This document shows, in pieces, positions 26,988-36,493 of a stretch of DNA of 48,378 bases. The DNA is from Bacillota bacterium (lineage in GTDB: Bacteria > Bacillota > Clostridia > Christensenellales > Pumilibacteraceae): the NCBI GenBank assembly GCA_019113265.1, contig DXHT01000024.1:1-48378 (forward strand). The letters run 5' to 3'. The translations under genes and the position numbers were made by a program. Every line of letters begins with the position of its first letter. The first letter of the stretch is position 1. The notes under the pieces were generated by a model. The model did no database searches and was not told the origin of the DNA. It was given only the letters and a program-made list of their open reading frames with translations.

Positions 26988-28682
26988 TTACAGCCCTGCC
27001 TTATATTTGTCGCTCCACGTTTTCAGCTCTTCTGCAGCCCGCTTTGCGTTTGCGCTCACTCCGTCGGCGCCCGAAAGGCGCGATATTTCGCCTATCATTC
27101 CCTCTCTGTCGAGTTTTCTGACATTAGTGCTCGTGGTGAATCCGTCCGTAGTCTTTTCTATAAAGTACTGACAGTCTGCCATGGACGCGATCTGCGGCAA
27201 GTGAGTAACGCACAGCACCTGACCCGTACGCGATATGCAAGCAAGCTTTTCGGCAACTTCCAGACCGGTTTTACCGCTTATGCCTGTATCTATCTCGTCG
27301 AATATCATAGTATCGACGCCGCCGTATCTGCCCGTTATTACCTTTATGGCGAGCATGAAACGAGACATTTCACCGCCGGATATTATCTTTATAAGCGGAA
27401 GAAGCGGCTGCCCGGGGTTGGGAGAAAGCATAAATTCGACGTCGTCCGCTCCGCGCGCACCGAACGCTCCGTCGAAATCTTCCTCTGCGGGCAAAGGCGC
27501 AAACGATACGACAAACTCCGCATTTGCCATACCGAGATCGGAAAGTTCGGATTTGACGTCCTTTTCAAGGCGTTTCGCGCCCTCTCTGCGGACGTCCGAA
27601 AGCTCGGTGCAAAGCTTGTAGCACTCTTTAAGAAGACGTTTATCCTCTTGTAAAAGCCGCTCGTATTCCTCGTCGCCCGTCGAAAGCGCGGCATACTCGG
27701 AATTGAGCTTTTCAAGCAGTGCGGAAAAACCGTCGGGATCGCCGTATTTGCGTTTGAGCGATCTTATAAGTGAAAGTCTGTTTTCGGCTTCTTCCAAATC
27801 GCTCTCATTGAAATCAACTTCCGAAAGGCACTCTCCTATCGTCTGAGCTATGTCCTCGGCTTCCACGGCAATGCCGTCCAGCCGTTCGGCAAGTGAAGAA
27901 TACTTGTCCGACAGCGACGAAAGCGATGACAGCGCACGCGACGCGTCATATATGCCGTCGAGAGAACGTCCCTCTCCCGAAAGAGCGGACGCCGCCTCCG
28001 CAAGCGCGTTTCTTATCTTTTCCGCGTGCATGGCACGATTACGCAGGTCTATAAGCTCGTCTTCCTCGCCTTGCCGTACCGCCGCGCGCTCTATCTCGTT
28101 TATCTGATAGGACAACATGTCCATGCGCCTCAATCTGGTAGCCTGATCTCCGAGCTCGCGCGCCGCCTCTCTCACTTCGTTTCTTTCGGCGTACTTCTTG
28201 CCCAGTTTGTCAAGGAGCGCAAGCGCGGGTTCGCCTATATATGAGTCGAGTATCGAGCAATGCGCGCTTTTGTCGCCCAGCACCTGATATTCGTTCTGAC
28301 CGCATATATCCACAAAACGACTCATTACGGAGCGGAGCATTTTTACCGTCGCACTGCGCCCGTTTATGCGCACGTCGTTCTTGCCGTCTGCGGTAAATCT
28401 GCGCAATACGACTATTTCACTGTCCGCATCGAAGCCGTAATCCTCTAAAAATGCGGTTTTTTCGGGCGACGAAAAGACGAATACGCCCTCGACGTATCCG
28501 CCGTCTGCTCCGTAACTGAGCATGGTACGATCGTATTTGCCACCCATAAGGAGCATGAGCGCATCCACTATAATGGACTTGCCTGCGCCCGTTTCGCCGC
28601 TGAGAACGTTGAGCTTGTCCGAAAATTCAAGCTCCGCATCCCGTACGAGCGCAAGATTTTTTATCCTTATGCGTTCGAGCAT
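26988..28682 (-). CDS. recN: DNA repair protein RecN
   Basis: MLERIRIKNLALVRDAELEFSDKLNVLSGETGAGKSIIVDAL...ISGGEMSRFMLAIKVI...FDEIDTGISGKTGLEVAEKLACISRTGQVLCVTHLPQIASMAD. Confidence 0.97.
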   Translation of the reverse strand: MLERIRIKNLALVRDAELEFSDKLNVLSGETGAGKSIIVDALMLLMGGKYDRTMLSYGADGGYVEGVFVFSSPEKTAFLEDYGFDADSEIVVLRRFTADGKNDVRINGRSATVKMLRSVMSRFVDICGQNEYQVLGDKSAHCSILDSYIGEPALALLDKLGKKYAERNEVREAARELGDQATRLRRMDMLSYQINEIERAAVRQGEEDELIDLRNRAMHAEKIRNALAEAASALSGEGRSLDGIYDASRALSSLSSLSDKYSSLAERLDGIAVEAEDIAQTIGECLSEVDFNESDLEEAENRLSLIRSLKRKYGDPDGFSALLEKLNSEYAALSTGDEEYERLLQEDKRLLKECYKLCTELSDVRREGAKRLEKDVKSELSDLGMANAEFVVSFAPLPAEEDFDGAFGARGADDVEFMLSPNPGQPLLPLIKIISGGEMSRFMLAIKVITGRYGGVDTMIFDEIDTGISGKTGLEVAEKLACISRTGQVLCVTHLPQIASMADCQYFIEKTTDGFTTSTNVRKLDREGMIGEISRLSGADGVSANAKRAAEELKTWSDKYKAGL

Positions 28683-28684
28683 AC

Positions 28685-29137
28685 TTACAGCATCTCCCGC
28701 AGTTTATCCGCTATGCGTTCCGCATCTCTCAGCGTCGGCGTTACTGCAAGCACGGTATCGTCGCCGGCGACACAGCCGAGTATATCGGGATCTCCGAGCC
28801 TGTCTATATTCATGCCGACGGTAGACGCACCACCGGGTACGGTTTTGAGTATGACGAGATTCTGCGCCGATGTTATGGACAGTACTGCGTTACGATATAT
28901 GTTTGCAATGTTTGAAAGAAAGTTCTTTTCCTTTCCGCCCTCACGGACATACCTCTGCCGACCGCCGTCATTTATCTTTATAAGACCAAGCTCTTTTATG
29001 TCGCGTGAAACAGTCGCCTGAGTTACGTTGAATCCCTCTGCGACGAGTGCGGAAGCAAGTTCGTCCTGCGTTTCTATCGGTTTTTCCGCTATTATTTCAA
29101 GTATCTTGACATGTCTTCCGTTACGAGCCATATTCAC
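28685..29137 (-). CDS. argR: arginine repressor
   Basis: MNMARNGRHVKILEIIAEKPIETQDELASALVAEGFNVTQATVSRDIKELGLIKI...GCVAGDDTVLAVT. Confidence 0.95.
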   Translation of the reverse strand: MNMARNGRHVKILEIIAEKPIETQDELASALVAEGFNVTQATVSRDIKELGLIKINDGGRQRYVREGGKEKNFLSNIANIYRNAVLSITSAQNLVILKTVPGGASTVGMNIDRLGDPDILGCVAGDDTVLAVTPTLRDAERIADKLREML

Positions 29138-29143
29138 CTCTCC

Positions 29144-29965
29144 TTATTTCGCTAATCCGAGCTTACGGTTAAGTCTGCCGTAAAATCCGAAATCGTCGCA
29201 CGTTACGAGTTTAGCGTTAAACGGTGCTCTGACTACGGTCATTTCCTGCGCGTCGCCTGCGACTACGTTGCCGTCAGCTATTATACTGCCCGGCTCGCTC
29301 CCCGCCACTATGACGGGCTGCTTATCCGACGCTATCACGGGACGCGCCGAAAGCTGATGGCAGTTCATGGGAAGGAGCAGCAGACAAGGTATATCCGGAC
29401 ATACGATAGGTCCGCCTACACTGAGCGCCCAACCTGTCGAACCCGTGGGCGTGCCGACTATAAAACCGTCCGCCTTATAGTTTGCGACGTGAGAATCGCC
29501 CACTCTTACGGATACGTCTACCGTCTTGCCAAGACTGCGCTTGTAGAACACGACTTCGTTTATCGCAAAGAACTTTCTCCCCGCGGCGCGCGCTTCGAGC
29601 ATCGCGCGTTCACTCACGGTATAATTGCCGCTCATAATGGTACGCACCGTTTCCTTAGCCGCATTGTCGTCCGCCGTTACCGCAGTGAGAAATCCCATGC
29701 CGCCGAGATTAACGCCCATAACGGGTATTCCTTCGGGCGCGGCAAAGGCTATGGCGGAGAGTATGGTTCCGTCGCCGCCCAGCGATACGATCATATCGGG
29801 ACGGGGCTTACAATCGTCGCCGAAACCGCGCGCTTTGCCGAAAACGCCGAGAACGGAATCGTGAACGACGTATTCCGCGCCCGCCTTTTCAAGCTCGCCC
29901 GCCAGCTTACGGGCAAACACAAGTCCCACGTCCCTTTCGGGATTTGCATATATACCTATGAGCAT
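29144..29965 (-). CDS. nadK: NAD kinase
   Basis: MLIGIYANPERDVGLVFARKL...VSLGGDGTILSAIAFA...GVNLGGMGFLTAV...DGFIVGTPTGSTGWALSVGGPIV; start set at ATG 29965 because the track's TTG (29980) lies upstream of the -10. Confidence 0.94.
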   Translation of the reverse strand: MLIGIYANPERDVGLVFARKLAGELEKAGAEYVVHDSVLGVFGKARGFGDDCKPRPDMIVSLGGDGTILSAIAFAAPEGIPVMGVNLGGMGFLTAVTADDNAAKETVRTIMSGNYTVSERAMLEARAAGRKFFAINEVVFYKRSLGKTVDVSVRVGDSHVANYKADGFIVGTPTGSTGWALSVGGPIVCPDIPCLLLLPMNCHQLSARPVIASDKQPVIVAGSEPGSIIADGNVVAGDAQEMTVVRAPFNAKLVTCDDFGFYGRLNRKLGLAK

Positions 29966-29971
29966 ACTGAA

Positions 29972-30000
29972 ATTATACAATAAAATTTATATTTATGCAA
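29972..30000 (-). promoter_or_regulatory. promoter directly abutting nadK start (predicted leaderless)
   Basis: TTGCAT (29995-30000) - 17 bp - TATAAT (29972-29977) - 6 nt - ATG (29965). Confidence 0.8.
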
Positions 30001-30181
30001 GGTTTATACAACGGTTTTTTATAATTACTTTTTTTTTATCCCATCGGAACGACCGTTTGGCGCTTATTTTCTTTCATTCTTAAAAAGCCATTCGGTATTT
30101 TTGCTTTTTTCGGCACCTTACCGTTTACCCGAATTATATTCCGCAATAGGCTTCCGACGCAAGCATATACCGTTATGCGAA

Positions 30182-30223
30182 AATAAAAAAGAGTACAGGT
30201 TCGAATCCTTTACTCTTTTTATT
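30182..30223. terminator. hairpin downstream of dxs; on the plus strand resembles a tRNA acceptor stem stacked on a T-arm
   Basis: aataaaaaagagt(30182-30194) / actctttttatt(30212-30223) enclosing acagg-TTCGAAT-ccttt; contains GGTTCGAATCC. Confidence 0.65.
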
Positions 30224-30275
30224 GATTGTTTTGCCGCTATTTTTCTACATCGCGCGGCAACTCATACGGCGGATA

Positions 30276-30411
30276 ACGCAACGCTTTAATTGCGCGGTTA
30301 CCTGCCCGTTGCCTTTTGCCGCCATGCTATGCGGTAATAAACGCGGCGAGCTAACGCACGCTTTAATTTCAATTGCGCGGTTACCTGCCCGCTGTTTTTT
30401 GCCGCAATGCT
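30276..30411. repeat. imperfect direct repeat in dxs-nadK gap
   Basis: acgcaacgctttaattgcgcggttacctgcccgttgccttttgccgccatgct (30276-30328) vs aacgcacgctttaatttcaattgcgcggttacctgcccgctgttttttgccgcaatgct (30353-30411). Confidence 0.7.
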
Positions 30412-30447
30412 GATACGATCCGTATTGCTTGCCCGATCGCTTGCCGA

Positions 30448-32265
30448 TCAGCTACGGGAACGCGTAAACGCGGAGACTATCCTATTTAAGCGCGCCGCAG
30501 TCAATCCGTTGGCATCGAACGCCGCCGTAGCGGAGCGGTTATCGCAGAACCTGTCCTCAAAGCCGAGCGTTACCGTTTCGCACTCCGCGCCCATTCTGTT
30601 AAGTTCGTCAAGTACGCTTTCTCCGAAACCGCCGCGAACGACGTTTTCTTCCAGCGTTATGATTATATTGCCCTTTCCGCACACCGAATGAAGAAATTCG
30701 GTATCCAGCGGCTTTACGAAACGTGCGCTTACGAGAGTGCAATCCGTTCCGCGCGCAAGCTCTATCATATTCGGACCCACGGCAATTATGTAGACTCCGT
30801 TATCCGAATGAGACAGCACTTCCCACTTGCCGTAAACTATATCCTCCGGATCGTCGTCCGAAGATTGGGTGTAACCTTTGGGATACCTTATCGCAAGAGG
30901 CACTTTAACTCCTGCCGACCAATCGATCATCTTGGCAAGGTCCTTTCCGCAACGCGGCGCCATGACGCAGAATCCCGGTATCGTCGTAAGATATGAAAGA
31001 TCGAACAATCCCTGATGCGTGACTCCGTCCGATCCCGCCGCGCCCGCTCTGTCTATCAAAAAGCGCACGGGCAAAGAATTTATACCGACGTCGTGCAACA
31101 ACTGATCGAAGCCGCGCTGTAAAAACGTCGAATATACCGCGAAATACGGCTTATAGCCGGACGCCGCCAATCCGGCGCACATTGCTACGGCGTGCTGTTC
31201 GGCAATGCCGACGTCGAAACACCGTTCGGGGAAACATTCGCGGAAAGATTCCAGCCCCGTACTCGGAAGCATGGCGGCGCTGACGCACACCACTTTTTCA
31301 TCCCGCTTTCCCAGCTCTACGAGTTTTTCTGAAACTATGTCGGAAAATTTAAGGATATTTTCCTTTTCTCCCGTTACGCCGTGATACTTCACCGGGTCGT
31401 GTTCCGCCTCGTACATTCCGCTACCTTTGCGCGTTATGACATGTAGCAGCACGGGAACGTTATAAGACTTTGCCTGATTGAGGATATAGACGAGTTCGCC
31501 TATGTTGTGTCCGTCGAATGCGCCGTAGTATTTGATACCCAGCTGCTCAAACATTCTGACGGTCATTACCTGTTTTTTCACCGCATTTTTAATTCGTTCC
31601 GTCGCGCGCACGAGCACTCCGCCTATCAGCGGAACGCCGTTAATGCCGCGCTTGAACTTTGTTTTTAACACCTTATATCTGCGGCTGAGTCGCAGTTTTC
31701 CGAAATAGGACGATATTGCGCCGACGTTGCGCGTTATGGACATCTCATTGTCGTTGAGGATTATTATCATGCGTGTACCCGACGCGCCTATATCGTTTAA
31801 TGCCTCATACGTCATTCCGCCCGTAAATGCGCCGTCGCCTATGACTGAAACGACGTTATAGTTATCTCCCGAAAGGTCGCGCGCACGCGCCATACCGAGA
31901 CCGACTGACAGCGAAGTACTGCTATGCCCCGTAGTAAAGGCGTCGTACTCGCTTTCTTTCATATTCTCGAAACCGCCCAGTCCGCCTTCCGCGCGCAGTG
32001 TTACGAATGCATCGCGCCTGCCCGTTATTATCTTATGGGTATATGACTGATGACCGACGTCGAAGATAAATTTGTCTTTCGGGCAGTCGAAAACATAGTG
32101 CATGGCTATCGTAAGTTCGACAGCGCCGAGATTGGAGGCAAGATGCCCTCCACGCTTCTCGACTACACGCACTATATATTCCCGAACTTCTTCGGCGTAT
32201 TTTTCAAGCTCCGCCAACGTGAGTTTTTTAAGATCGGACGGAGAATTTACCTTTTCGAGATACAT
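30448..32265 (-). CDS. dxs: 1-deoxy-D-xylulose-5-phosphate synthase
   Basis: HLASNLGAVELTIAMHYVFDCPKDKFIFDVGHQSYTHKIITGR; GDGAFTGGMTYEALND; FDVGIAEQHAVAMCAGLAASGYKPYFAVYSTFLQRGFDQLLHDV. Confidence 0.97.
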   Translation of the reverse strand: MYLEKVNSPSDLKKLTLAELEKYAEEVREYIVRVVEKRGGHLASNLGAVELTIAMHYVFDCPKDKFIFDVGHQSYTHKIITGRRDAFVTLRAEGGLGGFENMKESEYDAFTTGHSSTSLSVGLGMARARDLSGDNYNVVSVIGDGAFTGGMTYEALNDIGASGTRMIIILNDNEMSITRNVGAISSYFGKLRLSRRYKVLKTKFKRGINGVPLIGGVLVRATERIKNAVKKQVMTVRMFEQLGIKYYGAFDGHNIGELVYILNQAKSYNVPVLLHVITRKGSGMYEAEHDPVKYHGVTGEKENILKFSDIVSEKLVELGKRDEKVVCVSAAMLPSTGLESFRECFPERCFDVGIAEQHAVAMCAGLAASGYKPYFAVYSTFLQRGFDQLLHDVGINSLPVRFLIDRAGAAGSDGVTHQGLFDLSYLTTIPGFCVMAPRCGKDLAKMIDWSAGVKVPLAIRYPKGYTQSSDDDPEDIVYGKWEVLSHSDNGVYIIAVGPNMIELARGTDCTLVSARFVKPLDTEFLHSVCGKGNIIITLEENVVRGGFGESVLDELNRMGAECETVTLGFEDRFCDNRSATAAFDANGLTAARLNRIVSAFTRSRS

Positions 32266-33104
32266 TACAAATTGTCGGAAGTGCGTGAGAGCACGGCTTT
32301 CGTCAGCTCCCGCAAAAATTCCGAATTGCCTCCGGTCTGTTTGAGTTTTTCATCCGCCTTACGTATAAGCGATTCAAGCTCCGCTTCCGCGCTCCTTCCG
32401 AGTGCAGACGCAAGAGAGCGTTCTCCCGTGTCCGCATCGAGCAGATCGTCGCGCAACTGAAAAGCTCTTCCCAGCGTTACCGCATAATCCTTCCATATTT
32501 CGTATTCGTCGTCACGACAAGCCGCTATGCATCCGCCGAGAATAGCCGCTTCCATGAGCTTGCCCGTTTTAAGCGCGTCTATCCTGCCGAAAGTTTCCGC
32601 ATCCGCCGACGCAAGATCGGTTTCAAATTCAAGTGCCTGACCGCCTATCATCCCGCACGCGCCGGCACAGTCCGCTATAAGTTTCATTATGCGCGTATAA
32701 TGTCCGTCCACGCAAGCGCAATCGGCAAGCAGCTGAAAAGCAAGACAGTGCAGAGCGTCACCCGCGAGAACGGCGGTAGCCTCTCCGAACATCTTGTGAT
32801 TAGACGGTCTTCCGCGACGGTAATCGTCGTCGTCCATTGCGGGAAGATCGTCGTGAATTAGCGAATAGGTATGCACGCATTCTATCGCCGCCGCCGTTTT
32901 AAGATCGGTTTCGGAAGGAGCTCTGCCGTACGAACCGAGAACGGCAAGGTACAGAACGGGGCGCAGTCTCTTTCCTCCTCCGAGAAGAGAATAACGCATG
33001 CTTTCTCTGAGCTTCGACGGGACGCAATCGGGAATTACTCCTTCCAGCGTCTTTTCACACATATTTTTAAGCGCTTCGTATCTTTCCTCGTAACCCGTTT
33101 TCAT
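32265..33104 (-). CDS. ispA: polyprenyl (farnesyl) diphosphate synthase
   Basis: MKTGYEERYEALKNMCEKTLEG...LLGGGKRLRPVLYLAV...SLIHDDLPAMDDDDYRRGRPSNHKMFGEATAVLAGDALHCLAF. Confidence 0.95.
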   Translation of the reverse strand: MKTGYEERYEALKNMCEKTLEGVIPDCVPSKLRESMRYSLLGGGKRLRPVLYLAVLGSYGRAPSETDLKTAAAIECVHTYSLIHDDLPAMDDDDYRRGRPSNHKMFGEATAVLAGDALHCLAFQLLADCACVDGHYTRIMKLIADCAGACGMIGGQALEFETDLASADAETFGRIDALKTGKLMEAAILGGCIAACRDDEYEIWKDYAVTLGRAFQLRDDLLDADTGERSLASALGRSAEAELESLIRKADEKLKQTGGNSEFLRELTKAVLSRTSDNL

Positions 33105-33340
33105 ACATCCTCTTCGCCGAGCGGAACTTCCGTCAGCTCGTCCATTTTTCTTTTGAGTTCGGTTATCCTGCCTTTGCCCCTCGAAAGCTCGGTGAAACAT
33201 TCGCGCGTAAGCGCAATGCCCTTTTCAAAAAGTTCTATGCCCTGCCCGAGCGTCGTATTTTCGTCTTCAAGCTCCGCAACTATACTTTCGAGAGCATCCA
33301 TCTTGCTTTCAAGATCTTCGATCTTCTTTTTCTCCGACAT
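33101..33340 (-). CDS. xseB: exodeoxyribonuclease VII small subunit
   Basis: [48 protein letters not shown]; 31-nt overlap with xseA, start overlap with ispA. Confidence 0.92.
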   Translation of the reverse strand: MSEKKKIEDLESKMDALESIVAELEDENTTLGQGIELFEKGIALTRECFTELSRGKGRITELKRKMDELTEVPLGEEDV

Positions 33341-34514
33341 AAGCCGTTTCCTCACTTTCGGTGACATCGGCGCCGAACTTGCCGTCCCGCATATACACCG
33401 TCACTTTATCGCCGCGCGACAGTTGCGACACTTTGCGCACTTCGCGTCCGTTACATTCCACTTTTGCGTATCCGATAGAGAGCAGACCGAGCGGACTCAG
33501 TTTTTCAAGAGCCGCGGCATCCTTCGCAAGACGCGCTTCCGCCGCACTCGCCTTAGATTCAACCGCGCCGCTTATTCGCGTAAGCAGTGACGACACATAT
33601 ATGCTTCTCCTCTCCAAAAGACGTTCACAAAGTGCTATGACACGCATAGCACCATACATTACACGGTGATTTTTGCCGTCATACAGTCTGTTTATTCCTT
33701 TTTTAAGCGCATCGGCAGCTCCAAGCACCCTTTCGCGCAAGGCTGCCGCAGGAGCGGAGATCATTGCCGCCGCAATGGACGGAGTTCCCGCCCGTGCCGA
33801 CGCGCACAGATCGCACAGCGTGTAATCTGTTTCGTGCCCTACCGCACTTATTACGGGAAGTCGGCTTTGAGCGACCGCCCGAGCAACGCATTCTTCGTTA
33901 TACGCCGCAAGATCGGACGCGGAGCCGCCGCCTCTGGCAAGAACGATCACGTCCGCATCCCGACAAAACGAGTTTACGTCGTTTATCGCGCGCGCTATCT
34001 CCGCCGCGCTTTCAGTCCCCTGCACGCGCACGTCGCACAGGCATATGTCCATGGACGGGTCGTTGGCGCAACAAACGGAAAGAATATCGTGGAGCACGGC
34101 TCCGTATTCGCTCGTTATCACTACCGCCTTTCGGACTACCTGCGGAAGAGGCGGTCTGTTATCGAACACACCCTCTTTGCGGAGTGTTTCTTTAAGCTGT
34201 CTCAGTTTTGCGAGAAGGTCGCCCTCGCCGACGGGAGAAACGTCCTCGGCGACAAACGACACCCTGCCGCTTTTTGCGTAAAACATTACGGTACCGGTCA
34301 CGTCCGCATTGTCGCCCACTTCCGCACGGATGTGCGCGAACGTCACGCAGTAAAGCGTGCTTCCGCCCTCTTTCAGCGTAAAAAACGTACGCGCGCCCAT
34401 CACTTTGAGTTCGTATATCTCGCCGCGGACAACGACGTCGTGCAGTACGAACTCGTCTTCGAAGACCCCCGCGATATATGCGTTAAGTTGAGATACCGTC
34501 AGCCTTTTCTGCAT
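33309..34514 (-). CDS. xseA: exodeoxyribonuclease VII large subunit
   Basis: [28 protein letters not shown]...[14 protein letters not shown]...[61 protein letters not shown]. Confidence 0.96.
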   Translation of the reverse strand: MQKRLTVSQLNAYIAGVFEDEFVLHDVVVRGEIYELKVMGARTFFTLKEGGSTLYCVTFAHIRAEVGDNADVTGTVMFYAKSGRVSFVAEDVSPVGEGDLLAKLRQLKETLRKEGVFDNRPPLPQVVRKAVVITSEYGAVLHDILSVCCANDPSMDICLCDVRVQGTESAAEIARAINDVNSFCRDADVIVLARGGGSASDLAAYNEECVARAVAQSRLPVISAVGHETDYTLCDLCASARAGTPSIAAAMISAPAAALRERVLGAADALKKGINRLYDGKNHRVMYGAMRVIALCERLLERRSIYVSSLLTRISGAVESKASAAEARLAKDAAALEKLSPLGLLSIGYAKVECNGREVRKVSQLSRGDKVTVYMRDGKFGADVTESEETAYVGEKEDRRS

Positions 34515-35350
34515 CTGAACGCGCTTTCTATCGTGTTTTTAAGGAGCATGGTCACGGTCATGGGACCGACTCCGCCCGGAACGGGAGTGATATACGACGC
34601 TACTTTTTCCGCTTCGCCGAAGTCCACGTCCCCGTACAGCTTGCCGTTATCCCTGTTCATGCCGACGTCTATGACTATCGCGCCCGGTTTTATCATATCG
34701 CCCTTTATAAGCTGTTTTATGCCGACGGCCGCCACGAGTATATCCGCCTGACGGGTATACGACGCAAGATCCACGGTACGCGAATGGCAAATCGTAACCG
34801 TCGCGTTCTCGGAAAGAAGGAGCATGGCGCAAGGCTTACCCACTATATTGCTCCTGCCCACGACGACGGCATGCTTGCCCGCTATTTTCGCGCCCGTCGA
34901 TTTGATGAGTTCTATTATTCCCGCGGGAGTGCACGGCTTGGTGCAGGGCAGACCGAGCATCAGTCCGCCCGCGTTTACGACGTGGAAACCGTCCGCGTCC
35001 TTTTCGGGGCGTATGCGCGCAAGCACCTTTTTCTCGTTGAGGTGCGCGGGCAACGGGAGCTGAACGAGTATGCCGTCCACTTCCTCGTCATCGTTGAGCT
35101 TGTCCACGAGCGCGAGAAGATCTTCTTCGCTCTCGTCCTCGGGCAGCTCATAAGCAAACGAACGGACTCCCACCTTTTCGCAGGCGGCTATCTTGTTGCG
35201 AACATACACTTCGCTCGCGCCGTCATGTCCCACTTTTACGACGGCAAGCCCTACTTTTCTGCCGTAACTTTCCTCGTACCTCTTCGCTTCCGCGGCAAGG
35301 TCCTCTTTTATGGACGCGGAAAGCGCTTTACCGTCAATGATCTCAGCCAT
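34499..35350 (-). CDS. folD: methylenetetrahydrofolate dehydrogenase/cyclohydrolase
   Basis: [43 protein letters not shown]...[17 protein letters not shown]...[18 protein letters not shown]. Confidence 0.97.
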   Translation of the reverse strand: MAEIIDGKALSASIKEDLAAEAKRYEESYGRKVGLAVVKVGHDGASEVYVRNKIAACEKVGVRSFAYELPEDESEEDLLALVDKLNDDEEVDGILVQLPLPAHLNEKKVLARIRPEKDADGFHVVNAGGLMLGLPCTKPCTPAGIIELIKSTGAKIAGKHAVVVGRSNIVGKPCAMLLLSENATVTICHSRTVDLASYTRQADILVAAVGIKQLIKGDMIKPGAIVIDVGMNRDNGKLYGDVDFGEAEKVASYITPVPGGVGPMTVTMLLKNTIESAFRCRKG

Positions 35351-35753
35351 TATCTTTCTCCTTTATTACGGACGCTATCACGCCGTTCACGAAAGCGCGG
35401 CTCTTGTCCGTCGAGTATTTTTCCGCGAGTTTTGTCGCTTCGTTTGCACTTACCGGGCAAGGAATGTCGCTCCGATAAAGTATCTCGTATGTCGCCACCA
35501 TAAGTATGGCAAGGTCTACCTTATATATCCTGTCAATGGCAAATCCGTCGCTTAGCGACGCTATCTTCCCTTTCAGTTCGTCTGCGCGCGAAAGTATGCC
35601 GCCATACGCGCTCTTAATGTATTCCGTGTCGTCATCGGTCATTCCGTGACAGAAAACGGAAAGCGTAAAATCGTCGCGCTCCCCTCTGACCGTGTATTCG
35701 TAAATCAACTTGAACAGCGTTTCTCTCGCCGCAGTTCTGCCTGTATTAAGCAT
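35343..35753 (-). CDS. nusB: transcription antitermination factor NusB
   Basis: [22 protein letters not shown]...[55 protein letters not shown]; start at 35753 with GGAG upstream. Confidence 0.93.
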   Translation of the reverse strand: MLNTGRTAARETLFKLIYEYTVRGERDDFTLSVFCHGMTDDDTEYIKSAYGGILSRADELKGKIASLSDGFAIDRIYKVDLAILMVATYEILYRSDIPCPVSANEATKLAEKYSTDKSRAFVNGVIASVIKEKDNG

Positions 35754-35783
35754 ATAAACTCCGTAAGTATACTTTTGCGGAGC

Positions 35784-35822
35784 GAAAAAAGAAAAGATCC
35801 GCACTACCGCGCACGGATCTTT
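35784..35822 (-). terminator. intrinsic terminator/attenuator in the nusB 5' leader
   Basis: Minus strand AAAGATCCG-tgcgcggtagtg-CGGATCTTT followed by tcttttttc; lies between a promoter (35857-35885) and nusB ATG (35753). Confidence 0.75.
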
Positions 35823-35856
35823 CCGATCGTCCGCCGCATGCTGCTCCGCATATAAG

Positions 35857-35885
35857 AGTATAACACAGCGGCGAACTATTTTCAA
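35857..35885 (-). promoter_or_regulatory. nusB operon promoter
   Basis: TTGAAA (35880-35885) - 17 bp - TATACT (35857-35862). Confidence 0.8.
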
Positions 35886-35988
35886 TCTTTTTGACGCCAT
35901 TCGCGGGAATTATCCTGCCGCACTTGCCTACATTTGCGCGCGGCGAGGCGGTCATCCGTTTAAGGCGAGAATCGCGCCCGGCCTTCCG

Positions 35989-36468
35989 TCACTCCGTGGG
36001 AATGATGCGTATATTCAGCGCCGTCGAACCCGTTTCGGTCATTACGACTTCTTTTATCTGAGTCGCCTGCGTTCCCGTAAGCTCGGCGCATTTGACTATG
36101 ACGTTGATGTTTTCCGTCGTACTCGTGACTATGGCGTCCTCGAAACCCAGACCCTTGATGATGCCTTCGAGAGCGGTCTCGGTCTCCATGTCCTCCATGA
36201 GCTGCAATCTTGCCGCCTCCGCCTCTTCACGCGCCTGAGCGGAAAGATTGTCGGACGCAAGCAGTTCGTCATAGTACAGCAGCGTCTGCTCGCGCGATTC
36301 GGCACGATAGTCGCGGTAGGACGTAAAGAAATCCATGTAAACGTCCGTGCCGCTGACTTCAAGGGCATTGTCCGCAGTCAGATTAAGGACGATATTGAGA
36401 ACGCCCGTAAGCACCAACAGTGCGACCATACCCGTCAGAATGATGATCTTCTTTTTCTTACTTGTCAT
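35989..36468 (-). CDS. spoIIIAH: stage III sporulation protein AH
   Basis: MTSKKKKIIILTGMVALLVLTGVLNIVLN; C-terminal DAIVTSTTENINVIVKCAELTGTQATQIKEVVMTETG. Confidence 0.93.
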   Translation of the reverse strand: MTSKKKKIIILTGMVALLVLTGVLNIVLNLTADNALEVSGTDVYMDFFTSYRDYRAESREQTLLYYDELLASDNLSAQAREEAEAARLQLMEDMETETALEGIIKGLGFEDAIVTSTTENINVIVKCAELTGTQATQIKEVVMTETGSTALNIRIIPTE

Positions 36469-36493
36469 GATTATAACCCCCGAAAAAAATGTT

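Noticed and set aside
30029-30037. T9 homopolymer upstream of nadK
   Set aside because: AT-rich intergenic sequence more than 25 bp upstream of the -35; no clear regulatory consequence.
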